From: Jeotgalicoccus meleagridis
Lineage (GTDB): Bacteria > Bacillota > Bacilli > Staphylococcales > Salinicoccaceae
Direction of reading: 5' to 3'
Length of the DNA: 64,000 nt
Assembly: GCF_903994045.1 (NCBI RefSeq)
Contig: NZ_CAJEWD010000008.1
Location: 124,001 to 188,000 of the forward strand
Below the pieces are notes generated by a model. It did no database searches. It worked only from the letters and a program-made list of their open reading frames with translations, and was not told the origin of the DNA. Below, piece after piece: positions 26,680 through 37,253 of the stretch. A program made the position numbers and the translations under genes. Position 1 is the stretch's first letter. Each line of letters starts with the position of its first letter.

Positions 26680-28549
26680 TCTTGACCTCTAATAATTGGA
26701 TAGATTTATCGATGATATTTGAACTTGTTAGACCAATATCTCCAAGTAAACGGTCGACGTTACCATGTTCAATATATTCATTATCTATGCCAAGTCTTTG
26801 AACGAGATTACTATATTGTTTATCGTTTAAATAAGTTGAGACCATAGAGCCTAAACCGCCAATTAACATAGCTTCTTCAACAGTAAATACTGGTAACTTA
26901 CTATTTCCAATCTCATCTAACATCTTGTAATCCATCGGTTTTATAAATCTTGCATTAATGACCTTAGCACTAACACCTTTTTCTTCTAAACCATGGGCTG
27001 CTTCTAAGACCGTTTGAAGTGTAGGGCCATAGGATATTAAAACAATATCACTGCCCTCTTTTAGAACTTCCCAAGTCCCATGTTTTAAACTATCTCTATC
27101 TTCGTTCATATCGACACCAAGCACATTACCTCTTGGGTATCTGATTGCCATAGGACCTTCTGTTTTAAATGAAAAATCAATCATCATAGCCGCTTCTTTT
27201 TCATCTCTCGGCATCATGAGCGTCATATTTGGTAATGGACTAATAAAGCTAATATCGAAGACACCTTGGTGTGTTTCTCCGTCAGCACCAACTAGACCAC
27301 TACGATCTATACCTACTAAGACATTAAGGTTTTGTCTATCAACGTCATGTAATAGTTGATCATAGCCTCTTTGTAAAAAGGTTGAGTAGATTGCAAGATA
27401 GGGCTTCATACCAGCTGCTGCAAGTCCTGCTGACATGGTCACAGCATGTTGTTCTGCGATACCAACATCAAAGAAGCGCTCAGGCAATTCGTTTTGGAAT
27501 TTTGTTAGTTTACTACCTACAGGCATAGCGGGTGTTAAAGCGACGATGCTCTGGTCTTTATGCGCATGTTCTAAGACTGTATTTGACATAAAACCGCTCC
27601 ATGACTCAGTAGACTTCTGACCAAGCACTTCGCCAGTTTCAGTTTTATAAGGGCCAAGTCCATGCCAGACACCAGTTTTATCGTGTTCAGCTGGATGATA
27701 ACCTTTACCTTTTTTAGTAATTACATGAATTATGACTGGTCCTTTATATTCTTTTGAAGTTTTAATGGCAGCAGCTAGATCTTCAAAACTATGACCGTCC
27801 ACAGGACCAATATATTTAATGCCTAGTTCTTCAAAGAAGACACCATCCACAAACATATACTTGGTACTATCTTTCACACGATCTGCTAAGTCTCTTAAAG
27901 TTGTGCCCACTTGCGGTAACTTTTCGATAAACTCCTCAGCACCGTGTTTTATTTTGTTGTACTGTGTATTAGTTCTCATACGTCCAAGCATATTGTGTAA
28001 AGCTCCGACGTTTGGTGCAATACTCATTTCATTATCATTTAAAATAATGGTCATATCAGTTTTATCACTACCAATATGATTCAGAGCTTCTAAAGCCATT
28101 CCGCCAGTAAGCGCACCGTCTCCAATGATTGGAATCACGTGATTATCTTCACCTTTTATATCACGTGCTTTTGCAAATCCCATAGCTGCAGAAAGCGATG
28201 TAGAAGAATGCCCTGCTTCAAATACATCGTGTTCACTTTCACGCATTTTAGGAAAGCCACATAGCCCCTTGTATTGACGTAAAGTATCAAACTGAGCTAT
28301 GCGTCCTGTTAATATTTTGTGTATATAAGCTTGATGTCCAACATCAAAAATTATTTTATCTTTAGGCGAATCAAAGTACTTATGAAGCGCAATAGTTAAT
28401 TCCACGACACCTAAGTTTGCTCCGATGTGGCCGCCTGTTTTTGCGCATGATTCTATGAGAAATTCTCTAATATCACTTGCAAGTTCCTCGAGCTCCTTAT
28501 CATTTAAGTTTTTCAAAAATGAAGGCTCTTCAATACTATATATATTCAT
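26660..28549 (-). CDS. dxs: 1-deoxy-D-xylulose-5-phosphate synthase
   Basis: Dxs makes DXP from pyruvate and glyceraldehyde-3-phosphate, the first step of the MEP isoprenoid route, using thiamine diphosphate. The N-terminal [15 protein letters not shown] and the ThDP motif [15 protein letters not shown]...NDNEMSI are present, then the transketolase pyrimidine domain ([13 protein letters not shown]) and the C-terminal domain. The length is 629 residues. AGGTGG precedes the ATG. Its place between ispA and tlyA matches yqiE. Staphylococcus lacks this gene, so it separates this organism from that genus. Confidence 0.95.
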   Translation of the reverse strand: MNIYSIEEPSFLKNLNDKELEELASDIREFLIESCAKTGGHIGANLGVVELTIALHKYFDSPKDKIIFDVGHQAYIHKILTGRIAQFDTLRQYKGLCGFPKMRESEHDVFEAGHSSTSLSAAMGFAKARDIKGEDNHVIPIIGDGALTGGMALEALNHIGSDKTDMTIILNDNEMSIAPNVGALHNMLGRMRTNTQYNKIKHGAEEFIEKLPQVGTTLRDLADRVKDSTKYMFVDGVFFEELGIKYIGPVDGHSFEDLAAAIKTSKEYKGPVIIHVITKKGKGYHPAEHDKTGVWHGLGPYKTETGEVLGQKSTESWSGFMSNTVLEHAHKDQSIVALTPAMPVGSKLTKFQNELPERFFDVGIAEQHAVTMSAGLAAAGMKPYLAIYSTFLQRGYDQLLHDVDRQNLNVLVGIDRSGLVGADGETHQGVFDISFISPLPNMTLMMPRDEKEAAMMIDFSFKTEGPMAIRYPRGNVLGVDMNEDRDSLKHGTWEVLKEGSDIVLISYGPTLQTVLEAAHGLEEKGVSAKVINARFIKPMDYKMLDEIGNSKLPVFTVEEAMLIGGLGSMVSTYLNDKQYSNLVQRLGIDNEYIEHGNVDRLLGDIGLTSSNIIDKSIQLLEVKNEKSTY

Positions 28550-28610
28550 ATAGCAACCACCTTTAAATTTACTATTAATTATTATAACACTATATTATAT
28601 GAGCAAAAAG

Positions 28611-28643
28611 AAAATGATAACCCCTAAGAATGGAATTATCATT
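28611..28643 (-). terminator. Hairpin after ispA
   Basis: Arms AATGATAATTCC and GGGGTTATCATT are followed on the minus strand by TTTTC and TTTTT. The upstream arm overlaps the ispA stop codon. The stretch just downstream also holds a TGTTATAAT extended -10 that can drive dxs. Confidence 0.7.
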
Positions 28644-29511
28644 GAGTTCGATCAGCGAACATTGCCACAATTTCTCTCAAACCACTAGTATCAATGTCGT
28701 GATCTAGTTCTGTTAAAATTTTATATGCATTTTTTTCTTTTTTCTCAAGTTCCAATTTAGCACCATTCAAACCGAGTTCACTAACGTAAGTGACCTTACC
28801 TTTTTTCTCATCACTGCCAGTGTTCTTACCAGTTTCTTCTGGTTTACCTTCTATATCTAGAATATCATCTTTAATTTGAAATAATACACCAATGACCATG
28901 GAGAAATCTATAAGCTTCTCTTTTAATTTCTCAGATGCATTAGCGACAATTGTTGCAAGTGATACTGACGCTCTGATGAGCGCACCCGTTTTATATTGAT
29001 GAATGCGTTCAAGTTCACTTAAACTAATGGTCTTATTCTCTGCTTCTATATCAAACATTTGTCCGCTAATCATACCCGCTTGACCACTGGCAGAAGCTAA
29101 TTCATTGATCAACTTAATCCGAGTTTCAAAACTCAAATTATCATCATTAGAAATTACTTTATAACTTTCATTTAAGAGATTATCTCCTGCTAAAATAGCT
29201 GTCGCTTCACCAAAAACAACATGGTTAGTTGGTTTTCCTCTTCTTAAATCGTCGTTATCCATAGCTGGTAAATCATCATGAATTAAAGAATAAGTGTGAA
29301 TCATCTCAAGAGCAGCTGCAGCACTGAGTCCCTTGTCTCTATCTACGGCTAATGCATCTAAGACTGTAAATAAGAGCATAGGTCTTAAGCCTTTGCCACC
29401 AGCTTCTATAGAATAGCGACTCGCTTGATAAATAGTCTCAGATTGACGATATTTATATAAATGGTCCAGTATATACCTTCTTACCATTGTTAAAGACTCA
29501 GTCTTATTCAT
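28639..29511 (-). CDS. ispA: Farnesyl diphosphate synthase (geranyltranstransferase)
   Basis: IspA condenses IPP with DMAPP and GPP to farnesyl diphosphate. The first Asp-rich motif [10 protein letters not shown] and second DDILD in [12 protein letters not shown] are present, with the chain-length region before them typical of short-chain synthases. The length is about 290 residues. An ATG at 29511 is 9 nt after GAGG; the ATG two codons earlier is closer to it. The start lies inside the end of xseB, so the two are coupled. Confidence 0.93.
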   Translation of the reverse strand: MNKTESLTMVRRYILDHLYKYRQSETIYQASRYSIEAGGKGLRPMLLFTVLDALAVDRDKGLSAAAALEMIHTYSLIHDDLPAMDNDDLRRGKPTNHVVFGEATAILAGDNLLNESYKVISNDDNLSFETRIKLINELASASGQAGMISGQMFDIEAENKTISLSELERIHQYKTGALIRASVSLATIVANASEKLKEKLIDFSMVIGVLFQIKDDILDIEGKPEETGKNTGSDEKKGKVTYVSELGLNGAKLELEKKEKNAYKILTELDHDIDTSGLREIVAMFADRTQ

Positions 29512-29707
29512 CTTCATCTGCCTCAGACAATTCAGCGACTTTCAATTCAGCATTTTTAAGAATATCATCACACTCTTTAGAAAGTTTAATACCTTCTTGA
29601 TATAGAATTAGTGATTTTTCTAAAGACACTTCTTCTTCATCTAAAGATTTTACAATCTCTTCTAAGCGTGTCATTTTCATTTCAAATGTTTGTTCATTTT
29701 TCTCCAT
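29504..29707 (-). CDS. xseB: Exodeoxyribonuclease VII small subunit
   Basis: XseB binds the large subunit XseA in multiple copies; the complex degrades single-stranded DNA. This 67-residue helical protein carries the family pattern [26 protein letters not shown] and an acidic tail. Its ATG overlaps the 3' end of xseA, with GAGGTG 7 nt upstream inside it. It overlaps ispA downstream. Confidence 0.93.
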   Translation of the reverse strand: MEKNEQTFEMKMTRLEEIVKSLDEEEVSLEKSLILYQEGIKLSKECDDILKNAELKVAELSEADEDE

Positions 29708-31040
29708 CTTTAGTCACCTCTATAACTTCAGCTTTAACACTGCCGGAATCAAATGTTATTTCTAATTGGTTACCTTTTTGTAGTTCTTTAGCGTTACTAA
29801 CAATACTACCTTGATAAGTCGTGTAGGAATAGCCTCTTTTTAATATTTGTCCTGGACTGACTGACTCCAATACTTGGATATTTTTATTTAGTCTATCAGC
29901 CCCGAGCTTCAATTGTTGTTTAGTTGAACGATTTAAGGAATCGACTAAACGTTTAAGTTCTAGCTGCTTGTTTTTAATTTCAGGTAAAGGACTATTGTAA
30001 TTAAGCCCAGTCATTCTTTGACTTAAATTATGACGATATAAGACTAGACTCTCTTTCATTTTGTTTTCCAGCATCATCGTATATTCGTTTAGACGATCGG
30101 TTTCTTCACTATATAGTAAATTAGGATTTTTAAATTTATAATAAGAAGATAAACTTTCAAGATTCTTTCTCTTTTTAGATAAACCATTATTTAATATGTA
30201 CTCAGCTTGTTCTTTAAGTTCACGAATTTTAATTAGTAAATCTCGACTATTAGGCACAGCTTGTTCAGCAGCAGCTGTTGGAGTCGGCGCTCTTAAATCA
30301 CTGACATAATCAACTAAAGTAATATCTGTCTCGTGGCCGACACCTGTAATAATCGGTGTCTTCATATTAAAAACTGTCAGTGCAACATCAAGCTCATTAA
30401 AGGTCCAAAGGTCTTCAATAGACCCACCTCCGCGTGCTAAGAGAACGGTATCCGCATCTAAAGAGTCAGCACGTTTTAAATTACTAATAACACTATCTTT
30501 ACTCAGTTCACCCTGGACATAAGTATTTAATAAGGTCACTTTAACCAAAGGATAGCGACGAGACAAAGTAGTTATCATATCTTTAATGGCAGCACTTGTT
30601 TTAGAAGATATAATCGCAATATGTTTTGGGTAAAACGGAATACTTTTTTTGTGGCTTGATGAAAAATATCCTTTTTCTCTTAAAAGTTTCTTATTCTCTT
30701 CAAGCTTTAGAAACAGTTGGCCAATACCATCGATTTCCATTTCTTTTACCAATATTTGATACTGACTACGACCAGTATATAAGCTAACATTGCCACTTAA
30801 TAAGACATTTTGTCCCTCTTCAGGTTTAAAATCTATTTTATCAGCAAAGCTTCTAAACATCACAGCATTAATAACAGCTGAATCATCTTTTACTGAAAAA
30901 TAAATATGCCCATTTGAATGCTGTTTAACGTTAGATAGCTCACCTTTAAGAAAGACCCGTTGTAGGTACGGGTCTTTGTCAAATTTATATTTAAGATATT
31001 TACTCAGAGACTGAACTGATAAATACTGATTGCTCTTCAT
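29694..31040 (-). CDS. xseA: Exodeoxyribonuclease VII large subunit
   Basis: XseA is the catalytic subunit. An OB-fold domain lies at about residues 1-100, followed by the catalytic domain with the [11 protein letters not shown] and [15 protein letters not shown] signatures and [12 protein letters not shown], and then a long coiled coil for XseB binding (about 270-380). The length of 448 residues is normal. AAGGA precedes the ATG. folD, which lies between nusB and xseA in B. subtilis, is absent here. Confidence 0.95.
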   Translation of the reverse strand: MKSNQYLSVQSLSKYLKYKFDKDPYLQRVFLKGELSNVKQHSNGHIYFSVKDDSAVINAVMFRSFADKIDFKPEEGQNVLLSGNVSLYTGRSQYQILVKEMEIDGIGQLFLKLEENKKLLREKGYFSSSHKKSIPFYPKHIAIISSKTSAAIKDMITTLSRRYPLVKVTLLNTYVQGELSKDSVISNLKRADSLDADTVLLARGGGSIEDLWTFNELDVALTVFNMKTPIITGVGHETDITLVDYVSDLRAPTPTAAAEQAVPNSRDLLIKIRELKEQAEYILNNGLSKKRKNLESLSSYYKFKNPNLLYSEETDRLNEYTMMLENKMKESLVLYRHNLSQRMTGLNYNSPLPEIKNKQLELKRLVDSLNRSTKQQLKLGADRLNKNIQVLESVSPGQILKRGYSYTTYQGSIVSNAKELQKGNQLEITFDSGSVKAEVIEVTKDGEK

Positions 31041-31045
31041 TTTAA

Positions 31046-31429
31046 TTATCCTTCATTTTGTACGGCAAAATTTTTCAATACTCCATTTACAAATCGATGA
31101 CTATCTTTATCGCCGTAATTTTTTGCTAATCTGACAGCTTCGTCTATAACAACCTTTACAGGTGAGTTATGGGCCTGTAATTCACTTAGGGCAAGCCTCA
31201 ATATATTTCTTTCAACTTTGGAAATACGTTCAATTGTATAACCTGTTAAATTTTCACTAATTTTCTCGTTAATTGATTCTTTGTTTGCAATATAATAATC
31301 TACAGTTGCTTTGATAAACATCTCTCTCTGATAAAGGTCATAGAACTTACAAGCATTTAACTCTACGAGATCTTTGTCAATTTGAAACAGTAATTGGAAA
31401 ACCTTTTGTCTTTGTTCATGTCTCTTCAT
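31046..31429 (-). CDS. nusB: Transcription antitermination factor NusB
   Basis: NusB with NusE (S10) binds boxA in rRNA leaders and prevents premature termination. The all-helical fold is recognised by ERNILRLALSEL, the conserved VVIDEAVRLAKNYGDKDSHRFVNGVLKN tail spread over residues 90-122, and the short length (127). AGGTG precedes the ATG. It lies between the Asp23-like gene and xseA, matching yqhY-nusB order. Confidence 0.94.
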   Translation of the reverse strand: MKRHEQRQKVFQLLFQIDKDLVELNACKFYDLYQREMFIKATVDYYIANKESINEKISENLTGYTIERISKVERNILRLALSELQAHNSPVKVVIDEAVRLAKNYGDKDSHRFVNGVLKNFAVQNEG

Positions 31430-31455
31430 GCTAACACCTAAACCTATCTATTTAC

Positions 31456-31806
31456 TTATTTAATAATGTTCACGATGTGTACATTTACTTCATTAACATT
31501 TACTTCTAACATATTATAAACCGCTTGTTTAACATTTTGTTGTATACGTTCAGCAACATTGTGGACATTTCTATCTGTTGAAAGGACAACGTAGATCGCG
31601 ATATGAATTGTACCTTCTTGAACGTCTACTTTAACGCCACGACCTCTGAACTTCTTACCAAGCTTTTCAATATTACCACTAGCAAAGTTATTCTGTAAGG
31701 AGTGCACACCTTTTGTTTCTTCGACTGCAATGCTTGAAATTACTTCTATAACCTCACTAGAAATTTCAATCGTGCCTAAATCAGTACTTTGATTTTGTAG
31801 TATCAT
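31456..31806 (-). CDS. Asp23/Gls24 family envelope stress protein (YqhY-like)
   Basis: Asp23/Gls24 proteins are small envelope-associated stress proteins; YqhY has been linked to control of acetyl-CoA carboxylase in Bacillus. The sequence has the family core GTIEISSEVIEVISSIAVEETKGV and FRGRGVKVDV, and a C-terminal repeat of V-N-E-V-N-V. It is 116 residues from the ATG at 31806, placed 8 nt after GGAGG. It sits beside accB/accC as in Bacillus, though a terminator separates them. Confidence 0.88.
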   Translation of the reverse strand: MILQNQSTDLGTIEISSEVIEVISSIAVEETKGVHSLQNNFASGNIEKLGKKFRGRGVKVDVQEGTIHIAIYVVLSTDRNVHNVAERIQQNVKQAVYNMLEVNVNEVNVHIVNIIK

Positions 31807-31863
31807 CACAATCACCTCCCTATTATTATAGCATGTGCATTCAAGTTATAAAAATGCTTTATC

Positions 31864-31898
31864 TAAAAAAGCCCATCATGTTTATGATGGGCAATTTT
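31864..31898 (-). terminator. Terminator of accB-accC
   Basis: Perfect arms GCCCATCAT and ATGATGGGC with a short AAAC loop are followed by TTTTTT on the minus strand. Confidence 0.93.
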
Positions 31899-33247
31899 TA
31901 CTTCATAATATCCTCTTCAGCTAAGAAGTTTGTATTGTAATCATTATTGATAAAAGCTTTATTTTCTAACAGTCTCTGGTGAAACGGAATCGTCGTATCA
32001 ATGCCACCTATATAAAATTCACTTAGGGCGCGACGCGCTGTTTTTAAAGCATCATCTCGATCACTACCATGTACGATAAGTTTAGCAATCATCGAATCAT
32101 AAAAAGGAGGAATCGTATAACCTTGATATGATGCTGTATCCATTCTGACTCCAAAACCACCTGGTTGTAGGAACTCTGTAATCTTCCCAGCAGAAGGCAT
32201 GAAATTTTTATATGGATTCTCCGCATTGATTCTAAATTCAAAAGCATGACCTTTAAACTCGATATCCTCTTGTTTAAAAGCAAGTGGCTCATGGGCAGCA
32301 ACTTGAATTTGTGCCTTAACTAAATCAATTCCAGTAATCATCTCCGTTACAGGATGCTCTACTTGGATTCTCGTATTCATTTCCATAAAGTAAAATTTAT
32401 GTTCATTTAAATCATAGATAAATTCAATCGTACCAGCACCGATATAATCGATGCTTTTAGCTGCACGAACCGCAGTCTCACCCATCTCTTGACGCGTTTC
32501 TTTACTTATGACAGGACTCGGTGCTTCCTCAACTAACTTTTGCATACGGCGTTGTACCGTACAATCTCTTTCACCTAAGTGAACAACATTACCGTGATAA
32601 TCTCCAAGTACTTGTATTTCTACATGGCGGAAGTTTTCAATATATTTTTCAATATAGAGACTCTTATTACCAAAAGCACTCTCTGCTTCTTGCTCTGTTA
32701 ATTTATAGTTTTGTTTGAGTTCTTCTTTATTTCTGGCAATGCGGATACCTTTACCGCCACCACCATAACTTGCTTTTATTATGATTGGGAAACCAATTTC
32801 TTCTGCAACTTTATAAGCGTCTTCAAGTGATTCAACAACACCATCACTCCCTGGTACTGTCGGCACATTCGCTTCTTTCATAGTCTGTTTAGCAACATCT
32901 TTAACACCCATTAAAGAAATAGTTTCAGACATTGGCCCGATAAAGTTTAAGTTAGAGGTCTCACACATTTCAGCAAAGTCACTATTTTCTGCTAAAAAGC
33001 CATAACCAGGATGGATTGCGTCGCAACCTGTTGACTCTGCTATAGTAATAATTCCAATCATGTCGAGATAACTATCTTTTGAGAGCTTCGGTCCAATACA
33101 GTAAGATTCTGTAGCCAGTTTCCGGTGTAAACTGTCCTGATCTGCTTCAGAATAAATACTTACTGTTTCAATACCTAGTTCGTGACATGCACGGATAATT
33201 CTTACAGCAATTTCACCACGATTTGCAATTAATACTTTTTTTATCAT
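31898..33247 (-). CDS. accC: Biotin carboxylase subunit of acetyl-CoA carboxylase
   Basis: AccC carboxylates the biotin on AccB using ATP and bicarbonate, the first step of fatty acid synthesis. The ATP-grasp enzyme shows KVLIANRGEIAVRIIRACHE at its N-terminus, the glycine loop KASYGGGGKGIRI, GERDCTVQRRMQKLVEEAPS and the catalytic EMNTRIQVEHPVTE. The length is 449 residues. The ATG overlaps the accB stop as ATGA. The gene ends at a strong terminator. Confidence 0.96.
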   Translation of the reverse strand: MIKKVLIANRGEIAVRIIRACHELGIETVSIYSEADQDSLHRKLATESYCIGPKLSKDSYLDMIGIITIAESTGCDAIHPGYGFLAENSDFAEMCETSNLNFIGPMSETISLMGVKDVAKQTMKEANVPTVPGSDGVVESLEDAYKVAEEIGFPIIIKASYGGGGKGIRIARNKEELKQNYKLTEQEAESAFGNKSLYIEKYIENFRHVEIQVLGDYHGNVVHLGERDCTVQRRMQKLVEEAPSPVISKETRQEMGETAVRAAKSIDYIGAGTIEFIYDLNEHKFYFMEMNTRIQVEHPVTEMITGIDLVKAQIQVAAHEPLAFKQEDIEFKGHAFEFRINAENPYKNFMPSAGKITEFLQPGGFGVRMDTASYQGYTIPPFYDSMIAKLIVHGSDRDDALKTARRALSEFYIGGIDTTIPFHQRLLENKAFINNDYNTNFLAEEDIMK

Positions 33248-33684
33248 CGTACTCTAAATAATGGTTGGTTATATTCAACCATTTCTCCATCATCCACAAG
33301 GACTTCTACAATTTCACCGGATACGTCTGCTTGGATTTCATTGAATAATTTCATTGCTTCTAAAATACAAACAACAGTAGTACTTGTTACTTTATCCCCT
33401 ACTTTGACATAAGCTTCCGCTTCTGGTGATTGTGCTTTATAAAATGTCCCTACCATAGGTGCTTTGATTGTTTGTCCTTCTTCTTTAGGTGCAGGAGCCA
33501 CATTTTCAGTTGCTTTATTTACCACTTGGTTTTGAGCAGTTTCTACAACTGGTGCTGCCTGAACTTGTGGTTGTGACAATTCTCTTTTTAATTTAATATC
33601 CACATCTTTATCTTTATATGATAATTCTGTAAGTGAAGCACGCTCCATTTTTTCGATTAAAGAATCGACTTGTTCTAAATTCAT
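33244..33684 (-). CDS. accB: Biotin carboxyl carrier protein of acetyl-CoA carboxylase
   Basis: AccB carries the biotin for AccC and the carboxyltransferase. The N-terminal helical domain is followed by a Pro/Ala-rich linker (about residues 40-65) and the biotinyl domain with the biotinylated lysine in ILEAMKLFNEI. The length is 146 residues. It forms a two-gene unit with accC downstream. Confidence 0.95.
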   Translation of the reverse strand: MNLEQVDSLIEKMERASLTELSYKDKDVDIKLKRELSQPQVQAAPVVETAQNQVVNKATENVAPAPKEEGQTIKAPMVGTFYKAQSPEAEAYVKVGDKVTSTTVVCILEAMKLFNEIQADVSGEIVEVLVDDGEMVEYNQPLFRVR

Positions 33685-33750
33685 TTAAAAACTCTCCCTA
33701 AAATAATATGTGTTACATTCTACAACGGTGGTCGTACCAATTCAAGTGTT

Positions 33751-33780
33751 ATTTAAGAGCAGTCACTACTGCTCTTAAAT
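33751..33780. terminator. Hairpin after efp
   Basis: Arms ATTTAAGAGCAG and CTGCTCTTAAAT flank a 6-nt loop just past the efp stop. The T-run is poor, so it may also be an RNA-stabilising hairpin. Confidence 0.65.
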
Positions 33781-34338
33781 TTAGGCTCTAGAAACGTAAG
33801 AACCATCATCAGTGTTAACCACAAGCACATCTCCTTGGTTTACAAAAAGTGGTACTTGTAGTGTGACACCTGTTTCTAGTGTTGCAGATTTAGATGCACC
33901 ACTTGCAGTGTCTCCCTTGATTCCTGGTTCAGTTTCAATTACTTCTAGTTCAACTGTCTTAGGCAGTTCTACTCCTAGAGTTTCACCTTCATATAACATG
34001 ATTGATACGTTCATGTTTTCTTTTAAATAATTTACTTCGTGTTCTAGTTGACTTGCAGGAATTTCTAGTTGTTCATATGAGTTATTATCCATGAAGACAT
34101 AAGAGTCCCCATCTGCATAAAGATATTGCATTTTATTATTATCTATTTGAGCACGACCAACTTTTTCCCCTGCTCTAAAAGTTTTCTCTTGGGTCGCACC
34201 TGTACGTAGGTTTTTAAGTTTAGAACGTACAAAAGCCGCACCTTTACCTGGTTTAACGTGTTGGAAATCCATTACTCTCCAAATTCCACCGTCTGTTTCA
34301 ATTGTTAATCCTGTTTTAAAATCGTTTACTGAAATCAT
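33781..34338 (-). CDS. efp: Elongation factor P
   Basis: EF-P relieves ribosome stalling at polyproline. It has the three OB-like domains: KOW-like N-domain with the modification loop [11 protein letters not shown] (Lys32 in the place that is modified in other bacteria), a middle OB domain and the C-terminal signature around [16 protein letters not shown]. The length is 185 residues. GGAGG precedes the ATG. It lies just after the Xaa-Pro peptidase gene, as in B. subtilis. Confidence 0.96.
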   Translation of the reverse strand: MISVNDFKTGLTIETDGGIWRVMDFQHVKPGKGAAFVRSKLKNLRTGATQEKTFRAGEKVGRAQIDNNKMQYLYADGDSYVFMDNNSYEQLEIPASQLEHEVNYLKENMNVSIMLYEGETLGVELPKTVELEVIETEPGIKGDTASGASKSATLETGVTLQVPLFVNQGDVLVVNTDDGSYVSRA

Positions 34339-34363
34339 GTTTATCCTCCTATTGACCGTATCA

Positions 34364-35419
34364 TTATATTATAAATAATTCTTTAGAACTGTGGGTAAGT
34401 TTTTTTAGACCGTCCTCAGTAACAAGCGCGTCGTCTTCTATACGCACACCACCGACCCCGTCGATATAAATCCCTGGTTCCACAGTGACACACATACCTG
34501 GTTTTAAAACATCTGAGCTCTTAGATGATAGCCCAGGTGATTCATGAACTTCAAGACCAAAGCTGTGACCTAATGAATGACCAAAGTTATCTCCAAAACC
34601 GTATGAACTTATAATATCTCTTGCAATCGCATCAGCTTCTTGGCCAGTCATTCCATTTTTAATACCATCTAAAGCTGCAAGTTGTGATTCTAAGACAATA
34701 TCATATACTTTTTTCATCTCATCAGATACTGAACCGACAGCAAAACTTCTCGTAATGTCTGATGCATATCCTTTGTAATAAGCACCAAAATCTAAGGTAA
34801 CCATATCACCATCTTCGATAACTTTATCTGAAGCTACTCCGTGAGGGAGTGCACCTCTATAACCACTTGCAACAATCGTATCAAAGCTTGGTCCACTTGC
34901 TCCGAGACTGATCATATGAGCTTCTAATTCGTTTTTAACTTCCATTTCTGTCATGCCAGCTTTAACGAATTTTAAGATGTGTTCATATGATGCGTCTGCA
35001 ATTTCACAAGCTTTTTGAATTAAAGCAAGTTCGTCATCCGTTTTAAATTGGCGAATTTTTTCAACTTCACCTGTTAAAGCGACGAGTTCAAAAGATGAGT
35101 TTAGCTTATCATATGTATTATAATTAACGTGCTCACCTTCAAAACCTAAAGTTTTAACTCCTTTTTCCTGTAAGAAATTTATAATTGAATCAATAAGGCT
35201 ACTTTCTTGTAAGATAAACTTCAGGTTCTTGGCTTGTTCTTTACCTTGGGCTTTATATCTAAAGTCACTCATAAGGAATGATTCTTCTGGTGTGATAATA
35301 ACTGCTCCACTTGAGCCTGTAAAGTCGCTTAAATATCTGCGATTATAACTACTCATTACCAAAAAGGCATCTAGATTTTGATCTTTAAGTATCTCTTGAA
35401 CATGTGTTAATTTATTCAT
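34364..35419 (-). CDS. M24 family Xaa-Pro peptidase
   Basis: This is a metal-dependent peptidase of the M24 (pita-bread) fold, cutting dipeptides or peptides with proline at position 2. The creatinase-like N-domain precedes the catalytic domain, where the metal ligands appear in [31 protein letters not shown] and [11 protein letters not shown] start at the ATG at 35419, 7 nt after AGGGGTG, giving 351 residues. It matches B. subtilis YqhT/PapA by position. Exact substrate range is inferred. Confidence 0.9.
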   Translation of the reverse strand: MNKLTHVQEILKDQNLDAFLVMSSYNRRYLSDFTGSSGAVIITPEESFLMSDFRYKAQGKEQAKNLKFILQESSLIDSIINFLQEKGVKTLGFEGEHVNYNTYDKLNSSFELVALTGEVEKIRQFKTDDELALIQKACEIADASYEHILKFVKAGMTEMEVKNELEAHMISLGASGPSFDTIVASGYRGALPHGVASDKVIEDGDMVTLDFGAYYKGYASDITRSFAVGSVSDEMKKVYDIVLESQLAALDGIKNGMTGQEADAIARDIISSYGFGDNFGHSLGHSFGLEVHESPGLSSKSSDVLKPGMCVTVEPGIYIDGVGGVRIEDDALVTEDGLKKLTHSSKELFII

Positions 35420-35476
35420 TTTCTCGCACCCCTTCATTAATATCTTACAATATAATAAGCACTATTTCATTTTCTT

Positions 35477-35505
35477 TTTATATTTTAACGCTAACATGTT
35501 AAAAT
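35477..35505 (+). promoter_or_regulatory. Promoter of the lipoprotein-yqhQ gene cluster
   Basis: TTTATA and TAAAAT are separated by 17 nt, and a TG precedes the -10 by one base. It lies 28 nt before the lipoprotein ATG. Confidence 0.5.
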
Positions 35506-35533
35506 AGTCTAATGATATATAGGAGATTATACA

Positions 35534-36094
35534 ATGAAAATCAGACTTTCTCTCATGGCGCTTACTATCTTTGTCGCCGGCTGTTCTGGCGATGATCCAG
35601 AACAATCATTAAAAAAACAAGAAGAATATAAGAGTGAATTAGAAAACCTCTTACAAACTGAACAAGTTCGTAATCAACAATTACAGTTACACTTAGATAA
35701 TTTAGAAGAAGAAATTATAAATTTCGAAGAAGATAGAGACAATCCGAATGTTCAAAAATATGTTACTATCGTTTCCGACTATGCTTCAAGCCTTAGTGAA
35801 GAATTAAATGCATTAAATGACTACATCTTAAACTATAGAAACGGCGAGGAAGTTAAAACAGGAGACGTTGTTAAAGTAAGAGATTCTATCTCTGAAACTA
35901 TAGAGACCTTTGACGCGTCAGTCAGCGAATTAGAATTGACAGAGGTTTTATCTCGAGAACATGAAAACCTGGTCCTTGCTAACAAAGAAATTGATGAGGC
36001 GGTAGTTGATATTGCCGATGCCATTGCAGCTGACGATGAAGAATTACTAGATGAGGCAATACAACAGTTACAACAAGCAACAGAATACTTGTAG
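35534..36094 (+). CDS. Coiled-coil lipoprotein of unknown function
   Basis: A lipobox (VAGC, Cys at residue 17) follows a short signal peptide, so the mature protein should be lipid-anchored outside the membrane. The rest is highly charged and helical, with long coiled-coil propensity (LENLLQTEQVRNQQ..., LQLHLDNLEEE). I recognise no enzyme domain. AGGAG lies before the ATG. It leads a plus-strand group with yqhQ, a small membrane protein and a rhodanese gene, and may be a staphylococcal-lineage extra in that group. Confidence 0.7.
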   Translation: MKIRLSLMALTIFVAGCSGDDPEQSLKKQEEYKSELENLLQTEQVRNQQLQLHLDNLEEEIINFEEDRDNPNVQKYVTIVSDYASSLSEELNALNDYILNYRNGEEVKTGDVVKVRDSISETIETFDASVSELELTEVLSREHENLVLANKEIDEAVVDIADAIAADDEELLDEAIQQLQQATEYL

Positions 36095-36108
36095 AAAGAT
36101 TGAATGCG

Positions 36109-37017
36109 ATGACAGAAAAAATATACGGTGGTCAAGCTGTCCCAGAAGGCGTCATGTTCCAATCGAACCGCCATATGGCTACTGCGATTAGGAGAACAAA
36201 TGGTCAAATTGACTACTTTGATATGCCAAGACCAGTCAATAAAGTAGCGATGAAGTTAAAAAAGATTCCTTTCATTAGAGGAATTGTCGCCATATTTGAA
36301 TCAGTTGTTTATGGTATGAAGCCTATGGATTTTGCAGCAGACCGCTATGATAGAGATCCACAAGATGACCATAAAATTGAAAAAGAAAATCAAAATACAA
36401 ACAGTGTAAAAGTAGCACTAACAGCTGCAATTTTTGCTATACTTACCTTTATGTTAGGTAAATTTGTGCTCACACTTGTCCCTGTTTTTATAGCTGAAAT
36501 TTTTACAGGTATCGTACCTGGTAAATTCGGACAGGTACTAATAGAAACATTAATTAAGTTAATCATACTCTTAGCTTATATTTATTTCTTATCCCTAACA
36601 CCGATGGTAAAAAGACTCTTTCAGTATCACGGGGCAGAACATAAGGTGATTAACTGTTATGAAAACAACTTACCTTTAACAGTTGAGAATGTTCAAAAAC
36701 AGTCGAGATTACACTATCGTTGTGGGTCATCATTTATCCTGTTTACAGTACTAGTTGGTTTTGTTCTATATATGTTTGTACCACTAGAACCATTTCATGT
36801 AAGAATTATAAATAGAATAATATTAATTCCTGTAGTCCTAGGACTCGCTTTTGAAGTGTTACAGTTTACTAATAAGTTGAGAAACATACCTGTCTTAAAG
36901 TACCTCGGTCAACCCGGTCTATGGTTGCAGTATTTGACGACAAAAGAACCACAAGATGATCAAGTTGATGTAGCAATACATTCCTTTAATCATCTCTTAA
37001 GGAGTGAAAAAGAATGA
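36109..37017 (+). CDS. yqhQ: DUF1385 membrane protein (YqhQ-like)
   Basis: This DUF1385 protein has an N-terminal soluble part with the hallmark GGQAVPEGVMFQSNRH and PFIRGIVAIFESVVYG, several transmembrane segments (about residues 95-165 and 210-250), and the strongly conserved FQYHGAEHKVINCYE motif whose His/Glu could bind metal. The role is not settled in the literature I can recall. The TTG at 36100 and the ATG at 36109 are both possible starts; neither has a strong ribosome site. It lies next to the Xaa-Pro peptidase gene as yqhQ does. Confidence 0.87.
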   Translation: MTEKIYGGQAVPEGVMFQSNRHMATAIRRTNGQIDYFDMPRPVNKVAMKLKKIPFIRGIVAIFESVVYGMKPMDFAADRYDRDPQDDHKIEKENQNTNSVKVALTAAIFAILTFMLGKFVLTLVPVFIAEIFTGIVPGKFGQVLIETLIKLIILLAYIYFLSLTPMVKRLFQYHGAEHKVINCYENNLPLTVENVQKQSRLHYRCGSSFILFTVLVGFVLYMFVPLEPFHVRIINRIILIPVVLGLAFEVLQFTNKLRNIPVLKYLGQPGLWLQYLTTKEPQDDQVDVAIHSFNHLLRSEKE

Positions 37018-37232
37018 AAAGAGCACTAATTATAATCGTCTTAGTTGTCGCAGCTATCGGTTTATTGATGAACCTAGATGTGGTGTTAGGAATGATTGTT
37101 AATTCTCTAATTTTCTTAATCGTTTTAGCAGGAATTATCTATGCGATATATTATTTCTTCATCTTAACTGAAGATCAAAGAAAATATCGTAAAGCCTTAA
37201 GAAAAGCTAAGAGAAGACATAAAAAGAAATAA
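37014..37232 (+). CDS. Small membrane protein, SA1362-like
   Basis: This 72-residue protein has two close hydrophobic helices (about residues 4-24 and 28-50) and a very basic tail ending RKAKRRHKKK, which should face the cytoplasm. Its ATG overlaps the yqhQ stop by 4 nt (ATGA). The position after yqhQ resembles the SA1362 family in staphylococci; the family link is a guess from context. Function is unknown. Confidence 0.6.
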   Translation: MKRALIIIVLVVAAIGLLMNLDVVLGMIVNSLIFLIVLAGIIYAIYYFFILTEDQRKYRKALRKAKRRHKKK

Positions 37233-37253
37233 TTATTTAAGGAGAGATTTATA

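Noticed and set aside
36109-37017. Reading YqhQ as a defined enzyme
   Set aside because: The HGAEHK motif suggests metal binding, but I know of no established reaction for DUF1385.
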